A stretch of 64,000 nt of DNA, from NCBI GenBank assembly GCA_905221605.1, contig CAJNDS010002084.1, forward strand, positions 219,972 to 283,971. Direction: 5' to 3'. The position numbers and the translations under genes were made by a program. This DNA comes from Symbiodinium natans (taxonomy: Eukaryota; Sar; Dinophyceae; Suessiales; Symbiodiniaceae). Within the stretch, counting starts at the first letter, position 1, and each line of letters opens with the position of its first letter. Positions 16,352-27,065 of the stretch are shown in pieces. The notes under the pieces were generated by a model, which did not search any database, was not told the DNA's origin, and saw nothing but the letters and a program-made list of their open reading frames with translations.

Positions 16352-17644
16352 ATGGCAGACCTTCACCCCGTTCTCAGCCGTGAACAGGCAATGGAGGTAC
16401 TTCTTGAGTCTCTATTCCTACCGCTGCCGGTTTACCCTACAACTCCATCTGGTGCCGCCGCAGCAAGCAATCTGGACCTGGCATCCTCACGCACCCCTGC
16501 GGGAGAAGCGATCCCACACTTGAACCGCCAGATACGGATAGCCTCGCGCACCTGCAGTTTCTTGAAGCTGCTCGCGGAGAAAGTTCACCGGCACATGGGA
16601 GACTTGCGGCTCTACCTTCCCAAAACTGCACCTCGAAACTTGGCCGCAAAACGGAAGCATGAAGAGATGATGCTGACAGAGCCTCGCTCTCCTACTCTGA
16701 CGTACCATCAGAAGCGCCAGCTCCTCTTCATCTCTCAGGCGATTCGAGACTACACCAACGATGGCCCTGGCCAGAACTCCTTCCAGCTCGAAGATGCGGA
16801 ACCTACCACCCAGCGCATCTGGACGTACCTGACGCGCCACTTCGGCCAAGGTGAGGTGCACTTTATGATTGCTAACGCCCTGTCGCATCTACACCTTCTC
16901 ATGCGATCGTCAACTCCACGCCTACTCTCAGGCATTGAGCAGTCACAGCCATCGTATGCTCCAGGACAGGGCTCGGACTACTTCCCCGTCAATCTTCGTC
17001 TGCACGATGACAAGCAACTGGACCTTCAATACTTCGACCTGCAGGCGCTAAGGCGAGCCTCCACAGTATACCGGGTGCAGCAGCTGCTCAAAGTCTCTTC
17101 TTCCGCCGAAGGGGCATCGCCAGTTAAGAATGGATGGCGCTTTCAACATCAGGACCATCACCTCAATGGTTTGTCCTACGACCAACATCTCCTGGCTCTG
17201 CTGCCTCATCTTACTCACTACCAGGACCAAATTCGCGAAGATTTGGTCACGTACAGGCAGTGGCTACTTCGAGAAATCAATGCAGAGGAAGTTTCTTGGA
17301 TTCAATCCTTGATCGCGGACACGGTTATCTCGCGAGGTGAACTACTGGAGCTCTTCGAGGATGCCCTGCTAAAGCAAGTCAACTCTGCATTTCAAGCTAA
17401 TGCTGGCATTCCTAACCCTGAGGATCATTCTCAAGACTTCCAGAACAGCATGGCCCTCCGCTTCTATCAAATCATCAATCCGCTCTATGATGACATCTAC
17501 GAAGAGCACAAGCCCTATGCAATAGTGTTCAAGATGCTCACCTCCTCTCATCGTGGACGGCTTCGGTCCCTCCTTCGAGCTCGAGAAGCTGTCATTCTGG
17601 CGTCCCCACATCGGACAACCAGCCTGGTTCCAGTATGCGAGTGA
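16352..17644 (+). CDS. Paralogue D (B-like)
   Basis: 430 aa from ATG 16352. Upstream in-frame sequence reaches 16187 but has no ATG and crosses two hairpins. D is clearly the sister of B, sharing MEVLLESLFLPLPVYP, AKRKHEEMM, IRDYTNDGPGQNSFQLEDAE, LQYFDLQALRRAST and the C-terminal NPLYDDIYEEHKPYAIVFK. Substitutions are spread along the whole length, so the B/D split is far older than the tandem duplication of A, B and C. The last 20 residues differ completely from B, and its stop is the TGA of hairpin 23. No second D is visible; copy 1 would fall in the gap. Confidence 0.85.
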   Translation: MADLHPVLSREQAMEVLLESLFLPLPVYPTTPSGAAAASNLDLASSRTPAGEAIPHLNRQIRIASRTCSFLKLLAEKVHRHMGDLRLYLPKTAPRNLAAKRKHEEMMLTEPRSPTLTYHQKRQLLFISQAIRDYTNDGPGQNSFQLEDAEPTTQRIWTYLTRHFGQGEVHFMIANALSHLHLLMRSSTPRLLSGIEQSQPSYAPGQGSDYFPVNLRLHDDKQLDLQYFDLQALRRASTVYRVQQLLKVSSSAEGASPVKNGWRFQHQDHHLNGLSYDQHLLALLPHLTHYQDQIREDLVTYRQWLLREINAEEVSWIQSLIADTVISRGELLELFEDALLKQVNSAFQANAGIPNPEDHSQDFQNSMALRFYQIINPLYDDIYEEHKPYAIVFKMLTSSHRGRLRSLLRAREAVILASPHRTTSLVPVCE

Positions 17645-17667
17645 GGTCGCCTCCAGCAAACTGAACC
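17626..17667 (+). repeat. Hairpin element 23 (over stop of D)
   Basis: Core gagtgaggtcgcctcca (17639-17655). Arms give 11 bp in three blocks, ggttc/gaacc, agt/act and tgc/gca, separated by a bulged C at 17631 and an A-A mismatch. TGA 17642-17644 ends D. Confidence 0.85.
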
Positions 17668-17762
17668 ATCAAATCCCTAAGTTCCTCTAGTCCGAATTCT
17701 GGACTTAATCACGCCTCCAGACCACTGCTCGCACTGCAGAAGAAAAGCCTCCATGCCTTATA

Positions 17763-17972
17763 ATGCACAAGCGCCAGCCTGCTAAGCTGATGCCCCCCAG
17801 ACTCGGCCTGCCCGCCAGCTTGCCTGCTGAGGTTGAGGACCAATCTCGCAGAGAAGTGTACAGAAGCGCAACCCGCCTGGCTACAATGGCCAGGACATCG
17901 AAACAGACCAGGTCCCGAACGAGTAGGTCACTTAATTTTCACCCTCGATGCCCGCCAAGGTGCGGGACATAA
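17763..17972 (+). CDS. Possible truncated ORF at the right edge of the array
   Basis: 69 codons from ATG 17763, basic and Ser/Thr/Arg-rich (TSKQTRSRTSRS). It occupies the place where, in the first unit, the deubiquitinase ORF would begin. It may therefore be the start of a further unit cut off near 17.94 kb, where the array ends. A half core, gaacgagtaggtcac, lies at 17917-17931. No homologous start is visible elsewhere because the counterpart is in the gap. Confidence 0.3.
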   Translation: MHKRQPAKLMPPRLGLPASLPAEVEDQSRREVYRSATRLATMARTSKQTRSRTSRSLNFHPRCPPRCGT

Positions 17973-17988
17973 CCCGCACATGCGTTCG

Positions 17989-18200
17989 AAATGAAATGAA
18001 ATGAAATGTGGTTGTGGTGGTGGTGGTGGTGGTGGTGGTGGTGGTGGTGGTGGTTGTGGTTGTGGTTGTGGTTGTGGTTGTGGTTGTGGTTGTGGTTGTG
18101 CCGGTGCCGGTGCCGGTGCCGGCGCCGCCGCCGCCGCCGCCGCCGCCGCTGCTGCTGCCGCTGCCGCTGCCGCTGCTGCTGCCGCTGCCGCTGCCGCTGC

Positions 18201-18260
<60 letters not shown>
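17989..18260. repeat. Compound microsatellite at the array boundary
   Basis: (AAATG)4 at 17989-18008 passes into GGT, then GTGGTT, GGTGCC, GCC and GCT/GCC runs to about 18260. It marks the switch from the hairpin array to ordinary genomic DNA. Long translations in all frames here are artefacts. Confidence 0.9.
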
Positions 18261-20360
18261 AGTGGCAATGCTGGTGGCAGCGTTGCTGATGTGGGTGGAA
18301 GCTGCTGCCTGTCATCGTGGTTGTCACAATGACGCGTGATCATTTGTTGCCGTTGGATTGCGCTACTCGTGGCTGTTTCTCTATCATCACTTGCCGCTGT
18401 CCGAAAACACCGCTGGGCTTCTCAAGGGAGATTGACATGTGTTGCTGCCTTTATTGTGCGAAAGCGGTCTGCTTGTCCGTTGCCTGCAATTCTTCTGGAT
18501 ACTTTGCAGCTCATACGCCTGAGGACATTTTGGTAATTGCGATCTCGTCGCTGAGATTTTTTGTCAGCGATGCAGCCGCAATTGTGCTTGAGGACTGCGA
18601 CAGTGTAACAGTGTAATGCCTTCAAGCGGCTCTGAATATCGAACTTCAGGGAGGGCTTCGGAGCGACTGCGATAGTATTGCGATCAAATTTTATGTCATC
18701 GCTGCGCGGCCACTGCCAGCACAACTCAGTACTCACATGGCCTCGTCGGATTTGGGATCATGACGTATCTGCTTCTTTCATCATAGGGCCAGGGCTCAAA
18801 TCAAAGGGTTGGAGGGTTACAAGACTTATAAGATTTGGGCCCCTTATAAACCTTATAGAACCCTATGCAAGACGCAGCAAGGGTTCCTTCGTCGCCTTCC
18901 ACGCTTTCAAAAAGGCAAAGGCTTTAGGAAATCGTTAGGGCGGGGTCGTGATGGGTCGCCTATACAAGAGGTCCTCACCCCGCTTGCGTAGCGGCGTAGC
19001 GGCTCTAACGGGTCGCTTGAGAGGGTTCGCAGGGGGGCGTTGCGCTCCCTGCGCCTTAGGCCCTAGGCCCGATGCCAAGGGCCTCGGCCGACAGCAATGT
19101 GCGCTTGTAGTAGTTCCATGTTTCTTGGCCTCGGGGAATTTTGTGACTTGTTTCTTGTCCTTCGTCAGAACACTGGGATAAATTAAATCACAATTTCGCG
19201 CATTCGCGTGATGCTGACAAACGGCCTTCAACTTGAAACCCATGGGCCTGGTCTAGCGAAGAATCATCACGAATCGCCAACTCCTGAAACTCTCAAACGT
19301 CAAAAGCGATAGAATACACTCACGTCTAACTGGCTGACTTTGCAGCAAAGGCACCGGTCACTCTGTGTCTTCACATCGGCTTGGGCTGCCCATTCCAAAC
19401 ATTGAAGACGTTCCGGGAAGCTCACGTCTGGGATCTCTAAAAGTTACACTTGCAGACGGCCTGACAAAGCCCATCCCGGGAAAAGGAAAGATCTAAAGAA
19501 TCTCGGCCCCCTTGTCGCAGGAAGCCAGCTTCTCTCTGGTAAAGCTGTCAAGGCGATTGAGAAAGCTGGCTATGTTAGATGCTGCTCGAAGCAAGCCAGC
19601 TTTGTGGCCTTCAGATTAGTGCCTTCTACTGTGCCACCAGTCGCGATGTAAACGAATGTTAAAGGTTGACGATTTTCAGGCCCTGATGCCTTCCAGTGGC
19701 GCTTTTCGGTCATCATCATTCCTTGAGATCCGAGGTATTGCTTCTGGGTGTCGTTGTCGTCGTTCTGAGCGCCTCAATCTATCGAAAACAAGGCAGTGGC
19801 TGCAGATTGGTCAGCATCGGAGCGGGAGTGAGAACGAGGGAGATAAAGACTCGAGTCAAGGAGCGAGGGCCCCACCGTCAGGGGCTTCATCATGCCTGAT
19901 CTACTGGAGTCCCTGTAAGGTTTTGGGATCGTGCTCTTAAGCGATACTAGGCCTGCAGAAGCTGCTGGAATATTTACCGCTTACGGATGCTCCCCACAGA
20001 CCGTCAAGTTGGCTGGCCATGGTAGCTTGTTGAGGTGCCTTTACTTTCAGCGCTTGCATGTAACGCTGCGCCACGTCTTTCCCGGGAGCTTTCGGGTCGC
20101 ACTCTCTCTCGTTGTATAGGGTTGAGAGAGGGGAGCCTTGTTTTTCGACATCGTTGCGAAACGGTCGCCCAGAAACCCTGAGAACAATCTCACAGCCGAT
20201 GGCAAAGTGGAGCATGTATCCGCAATACTACTTCCCGGGGGAGGCATAAAACACCACGAGAACCATAGGGCGTCTCACGTCGGGGGGAAAGCCAACACTT
20301 TCACCTGGACCTCGCACTCGGGCGCGCCTTGGTGCGTGGGGGGGCCTTCGGGCTTCCTCA
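18261..20360. other. Non-coding DNA, no gene recognised
   Basis: No ORF with recognisable motifs. Around 18820-18880 there is an imperfect palindrome rich in cttataa. At 18935-19100 a GC-rich stretch has short duplications such as gcgtagcggc. Both are probably dispersed repeats. Confidence 0.5.
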
Positions 20361-20365
20361 TGCCC

Positions 20366-20690
20366 AGCAGAAGCAGAAGAAGAAGGAGGAGAAGAAGAAG
20401 AAGAGGAGGAAGAAGAAGAGGAGGAAGAAGAAGAAGAAGAAGAAAAGAGAGAGAAGAATACCTGTGTCACGGACCTTTCGAACCGGGCAGCGGGCCGTCG
20501 GGGCCAGGACCGCTCGGGAGCCCCTTGCTGGGTGGAAGAAGAAGAAGGAGAAGAGCGAGAGAGCCCAGCAACCAACAGACGTGCCCTGAAAACAGGGCCG
20601 GGCGAACACGCCTGGGGCTTGACCCTAGCCCTACGAAAAAAGAAAGAAAGAAAGAAAGAAAGAGAAAAAGAAAGAAAGAAAGAACAAGGA
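20366..20690. repeat. Purine tracts: (AAG/AGG)n and (AAAG)n
   Basis: AGAAG/AGGAGG runs at 20366-20457 and 20535-20560, then (AAAG)n at about 20637-20690. Strand asymmetry is strong, and such runs can form triplex DNA. Confidence 0.85.
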
Positions 20691-23600
20691 GAGAGCAAGG
20701 GCGGCAATATCCGAGAGTCTGAGAGTCGACGGGAAAGAGTCGGAAGAGCGAGGGAGGGGAAGCAACTGGCGCCATCGAAAACAGACTTTGTCAGGCATGG
20801 TGCTGCTCCCGGGTTGGGGCCTCCTCGTACTGGCGGGCGCTGAGTGACCAGATGGCAATACTGCCACCTGAAGGGAAGATGTCGCTACTGGACCATAGGT
20901 TTCAAGTCACCTAAACGTGGCAAGCATTTTCCAACCAGCCTTTCCCAACGCACGTCTACTGCACTATGTGCAAGTTGCCAAAAGTGTTAGGTTGGCACAC
21001 TACTTTGCCGGCTGGGCGCTTTGGGGGCTAACCGTGACTCGGCATCAAGGTGAACTTTGCACTGCTGCCCATTACTGAGCCTCGTACTTTTGTGTCAAAA
21101 GCATTAGGGGTTGCGTCTGACACAACTTGTGGCAAAACCCCCCTCCTGGTCAGCTATATAAAAGGATTCTCGTGCATTTTCTGGGAAACGCTCGGAAGCC
21201 AAAGACCGGTGTTCACAGTGCTCCAAATGTGTTCTGTATCGGTGTCTCCCATCCCAACTGGCCGAGGTGCTAAGTCTGTGTCTTGTGTGGGAGTGCGTGA
21301 ATCTCTAGCCGAAGCTTTGACTTTGCGCGCACGTTGGCATGGGGAGTGTGGGACTAGGCAAGGACACCTGGAGTCTGCGCTATTTACAACATGGTAGCGA
21401 AATGTAAGAACATGCAAGAACGAAGGCTGCTGGAGGAACTTACAATGGCAAACCGGCTGCGGGAATTCAGGCCCGAGCAGCGACAACTACTATCATTCAT
21501 CTTGAACATTTTTGAAAGTTCCATCTCGAACCAAGCAACTTGATGGGCTCCTTGGGATACCCTGCGGGATTTGGGGCTGGATAGGAGAGCCGGGCCAGGA
21601 GCACAGGACAGTCGGGCAAGCAAGCATAGCTGAGTTAAACTCTGAACCCAGAAAAATGCCCCAAAGCTTCGTGAAATCCGTGAAGTCCTAAGGTCCTGGG
21701 GCCTTCACCTTCCGTTGAGGCCAAGCAGCTGGACTGCCCATCAGATCCGTCAGCCGGGACTGAAACTACTGCAGATGAGGCTCCTCGGACTCCTCGCCCC
21801 AAGGGGAATTCTCAGGTAGGCCTGAACTGATCGTCACCCGCATCCCGCCTCCCGCATCCAGCGCCGACTAAATAAACGGTGGTTGTAGTGATCGTAGTAG
21901 TCGTGGTCGTGGTACTGGCAGTGATGGTGCTTTTGGGGTTTGAAGGGTTTTGGGGCTTTGGGGTTCGTAGGATTTTGGGCTTTTGGGGTTTATTATTGTT
22001 TTCGGGGTTCTTTGGCGTCGACTTTAGTTCGGGGGTTTCTAGGGCTTATCACCTGTAAGGGTGCAAGGCTGTGGGGGTTCGGATTGTTTAGGGCTTTGGA
22101 GTTTTTAAGGTTGATAGGGTTTTGGGTTTCAATATTTTAGGCTTTTGGGGTTTATTTAGGGTTGAACAGTTAAGTCTATAGGGTTTCTGGGGTTTGTAGG
22201 GTTCAGGGCTGTTTGGATTCATGGGGTTTAGGGCTGTTAGGGTTGAGAGCTTTTGGGGGTTCATGGGGTTTATCCTTGTTTAGGGTTTTTGGGCTCATAG
22301 GGTTTATATATAATATCAGCTTCTAGCTTTCAGTCTCTTTCGCTCCGCATCCCCCGACCTCCAGCCCCCGACCTCCACGTCACGCATCCCCCGACTCCAC
22401 TCCGCCGTCCCGCGTCCGGTGTCCTGCGCCTCCACCCTAACAAAACCTTTGTCGGCTAAGAGTGCATAGCCGGCCGACTCTCAGGGATGTCGGAAGTGAA
22501 GCCTCTTGATCTGCATGTTCCACATGGCCGGGGGCTCCTGCGCATCTGCTGATGCAGATCAGCTCTTGCAGCCCAGGCGACTGTCGACACTGACTCCACG
22601 GAATGCACAGTTTGAGCCTTGTCTTGACTTGTAAAGTCTGAGAGCTCACGCCCTCCGAATTAGAAAAAAGTTCTTTTGCAGTGCAATAGCTTGCACCGCT
22701 TCTGTGCCGCCCAGTCTGAAGAAGTTTGGACTGCCTCTACCCTCGTGGGAAGGCCTAGCCACAAGCTGATAACGAGGTTGCTTGTGTAAACTTCAAAGAG
22801 CAGCTTGAATTCGGATGCAACTTCTGTTCCCCATATGGCCATCTGAGATACCAGGCCATGCCGGCCTACATGACCTGTGCAGGGAGTTTCTTGTTTTGAT
22901 TGCAAGTGGGCGGACAGCAGTTGGAGTTATGACCGGCGCGACTGCCTTCATCAGCACGAGCACAGCGCGGTCAACAGAAGCACCAAGACTTCTGTGCGGT
23001 TTTTGCCTCAGACAGCGGCGAGGCCCCGATTTCCAGCGTTGAAGTCTAGGTGTAAGAAACTACTCACGGTTTTTTTCTGTATCCACATGTTCAACGAGCA
23101 GCTTGCAACTTTGGAGTTGATTGGACCTTGCCCTGTAAAATTGCTTTGGGACATCAGTCCGGCAGCCTTGAAACTTTCTCTGCTGAAGTTCGAGTCAGGG
23201 TTCGCCATGCCAGCCGCGCAGGCCAGAAATTAAACACTTGGTGGGGACAGTGTGACGAACTCGATGGAACAGAGATGTCCTGCCCTGCGCAGATGCCAGC
23301 AAGGGAGCAGCCATGTGTGATCCACTCGGCGGCTCACCTTCATCACCTTCATCAATCACTATACGCACTTGCAATGTGAAATATGCTGTTCAATACATGT
23401 CAGTACACTCCCATCTGGGTTGAGAAGCCGGGCTGGACAAGCACGGAGGACAGGTCTGTTATCCTGCGTGCCATGTGCCGTGGATCCTAGTGTGTTGACT
23501 GGCGTTGACTCGTTGACTCCTTGACTTTGATGTTGCGGTTCGGCAAGCAGGGACAGACCTGTTTCATGCTGGGGGCTTGAGCTCCTCTGCCCAAACTTTC

Positions 23601-24600
23601 TTCTTGAGGGCACTGCATAGTCAAGATTCGGTTTCAAGTCCTCCAATGAAGATTAGGAGTCTTTATGCAGCAGAGACTGCAAAGAGGCTTGATGCTTCTG
23701 GGGGTTCATTGTAGGTTGCGCCCACCTGAGTTCTTGATGTGTTTCGAGATTGTCTTTTGGCGTATCTATGATCTCGGCTTCATCGATCCTACGATGCAAA
23801 GTGTTCATATGGGTGCTGGATGCCATTCCTTTGCGCTGTGAGATCACGATGCCTAGGTTGCGGCTCCCCATTGACGAGTTTCGAGACAGGCCAGCATGAC
23901 CCCCATGCCTGATCAAGGCACAGAGGTATGCAAGAGAAGTGAATAAGGAGCAACAAACAAACAAATGAGGATCAACAAAGAACATATTGCTTCCAAGACT
24001 CCTGGTCTTCGCCTGCTGGTGTGGTCCCTTGGTGTTCCGTATTTCTCTGGCCTGCTGGTCCTCCGGTTCCCTGCAACCCTAAACCCGAAATGAGGGGGGA
24101 ACCACTGCTACTGCTACGACCACCACTCGCACTGGGACTGGGACTTTATTCGTACTGCCACGGCGCATTCCGGCTATCACTATGATTACTGCCATCAAGA
24201 TATTGCTTCAAAAACAGACATGAACTCCTCTCCGAGCCCGTCACATCAGCATTGTGTTTGCAGATGGGGGGTGGGTGGCTGGCTTCCCCCAAGGCCTCCC
24301 GCTTTTGTATGACGTGCAAGCTTGCTTTGCTGCAAACCCATGTATGAATCTTCCATAGTACCAAGGATGTGTTTGCCTGTTTAAGCCATGCATGCTTGCC
24401 TCAAAGAACATCGTGCCAGCAAACGATAAATATTTACTGCTTCAAAAACACAATGCGAACTTAACAAGAACTTTGTCTTCCAAGCCCATCGTATGAGCAC
24501 TGTGTTTGCATACAGGCGCCTCCAACCTTTGTGCCGTTTTCAGCCGTGCAAGAGTTTGCTTTACAAAGAGAACCATGCCATGAAATGGATCTTCTGCTGG
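20691..24600. other. Non-coding DNA with telomere-like segment
   Basis: No protein domain recognised in about 3.9 kb. Short open frames are present but none shows conserved motifs. The telomere-like segment inside it is listed separately. Confidence 0.5.
21925..22310 (+). repeat. Degenerate telomere-like repeat, G-strand orientation
   Basis: About 385 nt of irregular GGGTTT/TTTGGGG/TTAGGGTTT words (for example tttagggctttgg and tttagggttttt). This resembles a decayed TTTAGGG array, the telomere repeat type reported for dinoflagellates. Spacing is irregular, so it is interstitial and not functional telomere. Confidence 0.6.

Positions 24601-24602
<2 letters not shown>

Positions 24603-24654
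<52 letters not shown>
24603..24654 (+). repeat. Poly-G tract, 52 nt
   Basis: An uninterrupted run of 52 G. It has strong G-quadruplex potential and its length is very likely inexact in any assembly. Confidence 0.95.
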
Positions 24655-24658
<4 letters not shown>

Positions 24659-25067
24659 TCTGCACTTCACGAGGAGCAGCGCACGGGACCGAGGCAGGAA
24701 CGTCATCGCGAGCACGGAGCATATCCGTCCAAGAGTCCGAGACGCAGGAAAGGACGTCCTTGCAGCGTTTTCGCGACACGGAGCACAAGACCCTGCTCGG
24801 GATCGAGGTGTGAGCACAATGGACAAGTGAATGTGCCCAGGACCTAAGCGAGAGTGCGATGTGTCATATTACTCGATGCCATGCCTAGCGAGAACGCGAT
24901 TTAACCCAAAACGAGAGCCACATTTAGGTGAGAACAATAACATGACATTGAGAAAATGGGTCTCCTATGTGCACAAGTTCTAGTGTTAGGACTAGTACTA
25001 CGAGTACGTGGAGCTGGTAGTGGTGGTGGTAGCAGTAGTGGAGTACTGCCGCTGTTGCTGCTGCTGC

Positions 25068-25096
25068 TACTACTTACGACTACGACTACGACTACG

Positions 25097-25160
<64 letters not shown>

Positions 25161-25172
25161 TCACCAGTACTG

Positions 25173-25257
<85 letters not shown>

Positions 25258-25322
25258 AGCTACTACTACAGCTACTACTCCTACTACCCCTACTACTCCT
25301 TCTACTCCTACTACTACTACTG

Positions 25323-25370
<48 letters not shown>

Positions 25371-25402
25371 TTCCTACTACTCCTACTACCACCACTACGA
25401 CG

Positions 25403-25481
<79 letters not shown>

Positions 25482-25500
25482 GCCGCCCCCCCCCCCCCCC
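25068..25500. repeat. (ACT)n microsatellite with poly-C end
   Basis: About 410 nt of ACT triplets with scattered variants (ACG, AGCT, CCT), ending in a C run at 25484-25500. Open frames here are repeat artefacts. Confidence 0.95.
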
Positions 25501-25965
25501 AACCAACTGCCAAAGTTAAGCCGGAACTCAAAGTAACTGGCAGGCGTGGTACGGGAAGCATTGGCAGGTAGCGGAAGCTACTTCTCGGGATCCTACATTG
25601 GACAGCAAAAAACGCGTATTTCTCGAGTTTTGGACGTCAATTTTCACGCTATGTTGTTCATTGTCGTCGTTTTAAGGAAGGATGCTAGGGGGGTTAAGGG
25701 TTTGGGAAGCGGGTCTGACGTCTGGCTCACGGAAGTCTTTTTGGCGCAGTGCTTTCATGCCAGGGGTAACACCATGGTCTCGGCACGCAAGACACACGTC
25801 GTCGGCGACGTTAACTGCACAGAGCCTGCAACATGTTGCGCTGCTGAATGTCGCAAACCGTAGGCCCATGCACCCTCCCACCCTAAAGCCCATCCGCACA
25901 TGTCACTCCGGGCAATGTCGCCAAAAGCAAGGAACAACCCCCCAAGCTTTGGCACGAACGTAATT

Positions 25966-26364
25966 ACCCCCCCCCCCCCCCAATCAATGATGTTGGCAGC
26001 TAAGCGGACACGCTGGGAATGGAAACGAATTACCCCCCCCACCCCCCCCCCCCCCACCCCCCCCCCACCCCCCCCCCCCCCCCCCCCCCCCCCACCCCCC
26101 CCCCCCCCACCCCCCCCCCCACCCCACCCCTCCCCCCCCCCCCCCCACCCCCCCCCCCCACCCCCCCCCCCCCCCCACCCCCCCCCACCCACCCCCCCCC
26201 CCACCCCCCCCCCCCCCCCCCCCCCCCACCCCCCCCGCACGGTGGATGCACGCAGTGGCAACTAGGGTCTTTGGAAGGTAGTTGGAAGGGGGGGGTGCCT
26301 ACTACTACTACTTCTTCTACTTCTACTTCTACTTTTACTTCTACTTCCACTTCTACTTCTACTT

Positions 26365-26396
<32 letters not shown>

Positions 26397-26403
26397 TCTA
26401 CTG
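25966..26403. repeat. C-rich tract with A interruptions and (TACTTC)n
   Basis: Poly-C at 25966-25981, then about 205 nt of C runs broken by single A (26033-26237), followed after 60 nt by (TTCTAC)n and (ACT)n at 26299-26402. Confidence 0.92.
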
Positions 26404-26885
26404 GTAGAGGTCCATTCGCTTGTTGATCCATGCATGTTTTTTTAATATTCGCCTGGGCATCTTGCTTGATCTTCATCTGTTTTCATTTATGTTTTGATAC
26501 TTCAGCCGCGTTTGAACCTATGTAGCTTGCAGATACCTTCAGAGCTTTGTCTCGCCAGGATTTTGCAGCACATACGCGAAAACCGGGCTCAGGCCTCAGG
26601 ACGTGCCACGACAGAGATGACCCATTCCGTTGTCCTTTGTCCCATACATCCACACCCTCTACTGGCGAAGCTCAAGTCCCAATCATACCTTGTGACATCA
26701 ACCATTATTTTTGGCTTTAAGGGCGGCCAGCTTGCGGACTTGAAGCGTTTCCTGCTCATGTTGGGTTGTTCGGCGACTGCACTGCAGAATTCCCCTAAGG
26801 CCCAGCCACATCTACGTTGGAATTTCACAGTGCATTCTGCGTGAGGTTGTGCTTGCGTGTTTGCATGCGCATGTGTGCGGGCATC
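26404..26885. other. Non-coding DNA between repeats
   Basis: About 480 nt without a recognisable exon. One open frame near 26494-26844 has no conserved motif. Confidence 0.45.
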
Positions 26886-27032
26886 TGTGTGTGTGTGTGT
26901 GTGCGTGTGCGCACGCGGGTGGGTGGGTGGGGGGCGGGCGGGTTTGTGGTAAGTGTGTCTTGTGTGAGTCAATATGTGTGTGTGTGTGTGTGTGTGTCTT
27001 TGTGTGTGCGTGTGTGTGTGTGTGTGTCTTTG

Positions 27033-27065
<33 letters not shown>

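Noticed and set aside
835-17667. Hairpins as rho-independent terminators
   Set aside because: No T run follows the stems, many lie immediately upstream of starts or inside a CDS, and the context is eukaryotic.
835-17667. Hairpins as ordinary MITE-type transposons with target-site duplications
   Set aside because: The flanks are inverted complements, not direct repeats, and the arms differ between copies, unlike the constant terminal repeats of a MITE family.
1-17950. Region 1 as bacterial contamination
   Set aside because: No Shine-Dalgarno-like sites before the starts, and the encoded USP-type deubiquitinase and dual-specificity phosphatase are eukaryote- or virus-like. A chimeric join is still possible and is raised as a finding.
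17932-18343. Poly-Ala, poly-Gln, poly-His and Cys-Gly ORFs
   Set aside because: Produced by the compound triplet repeat at the array boundary.
24901-25571. Poly-Val, poly-Ser, poly-Thr and poly-Leu ORFs
   Set aside because: Produced by the (ACT)n microsatellite in all frames.
25755-26476. Gly- and Pro-rich ORFs
   Set aside because: Produced by C-rich/G-rich low-complexity sequence.
26700-26726. Possible spliced-leader relic (accattatttttggctttaag)
   Set aside because: It resembles the end of the dinoflagellate spliced leader but differs at several positions and lacks the conserved start. Not distinguishable from chance.
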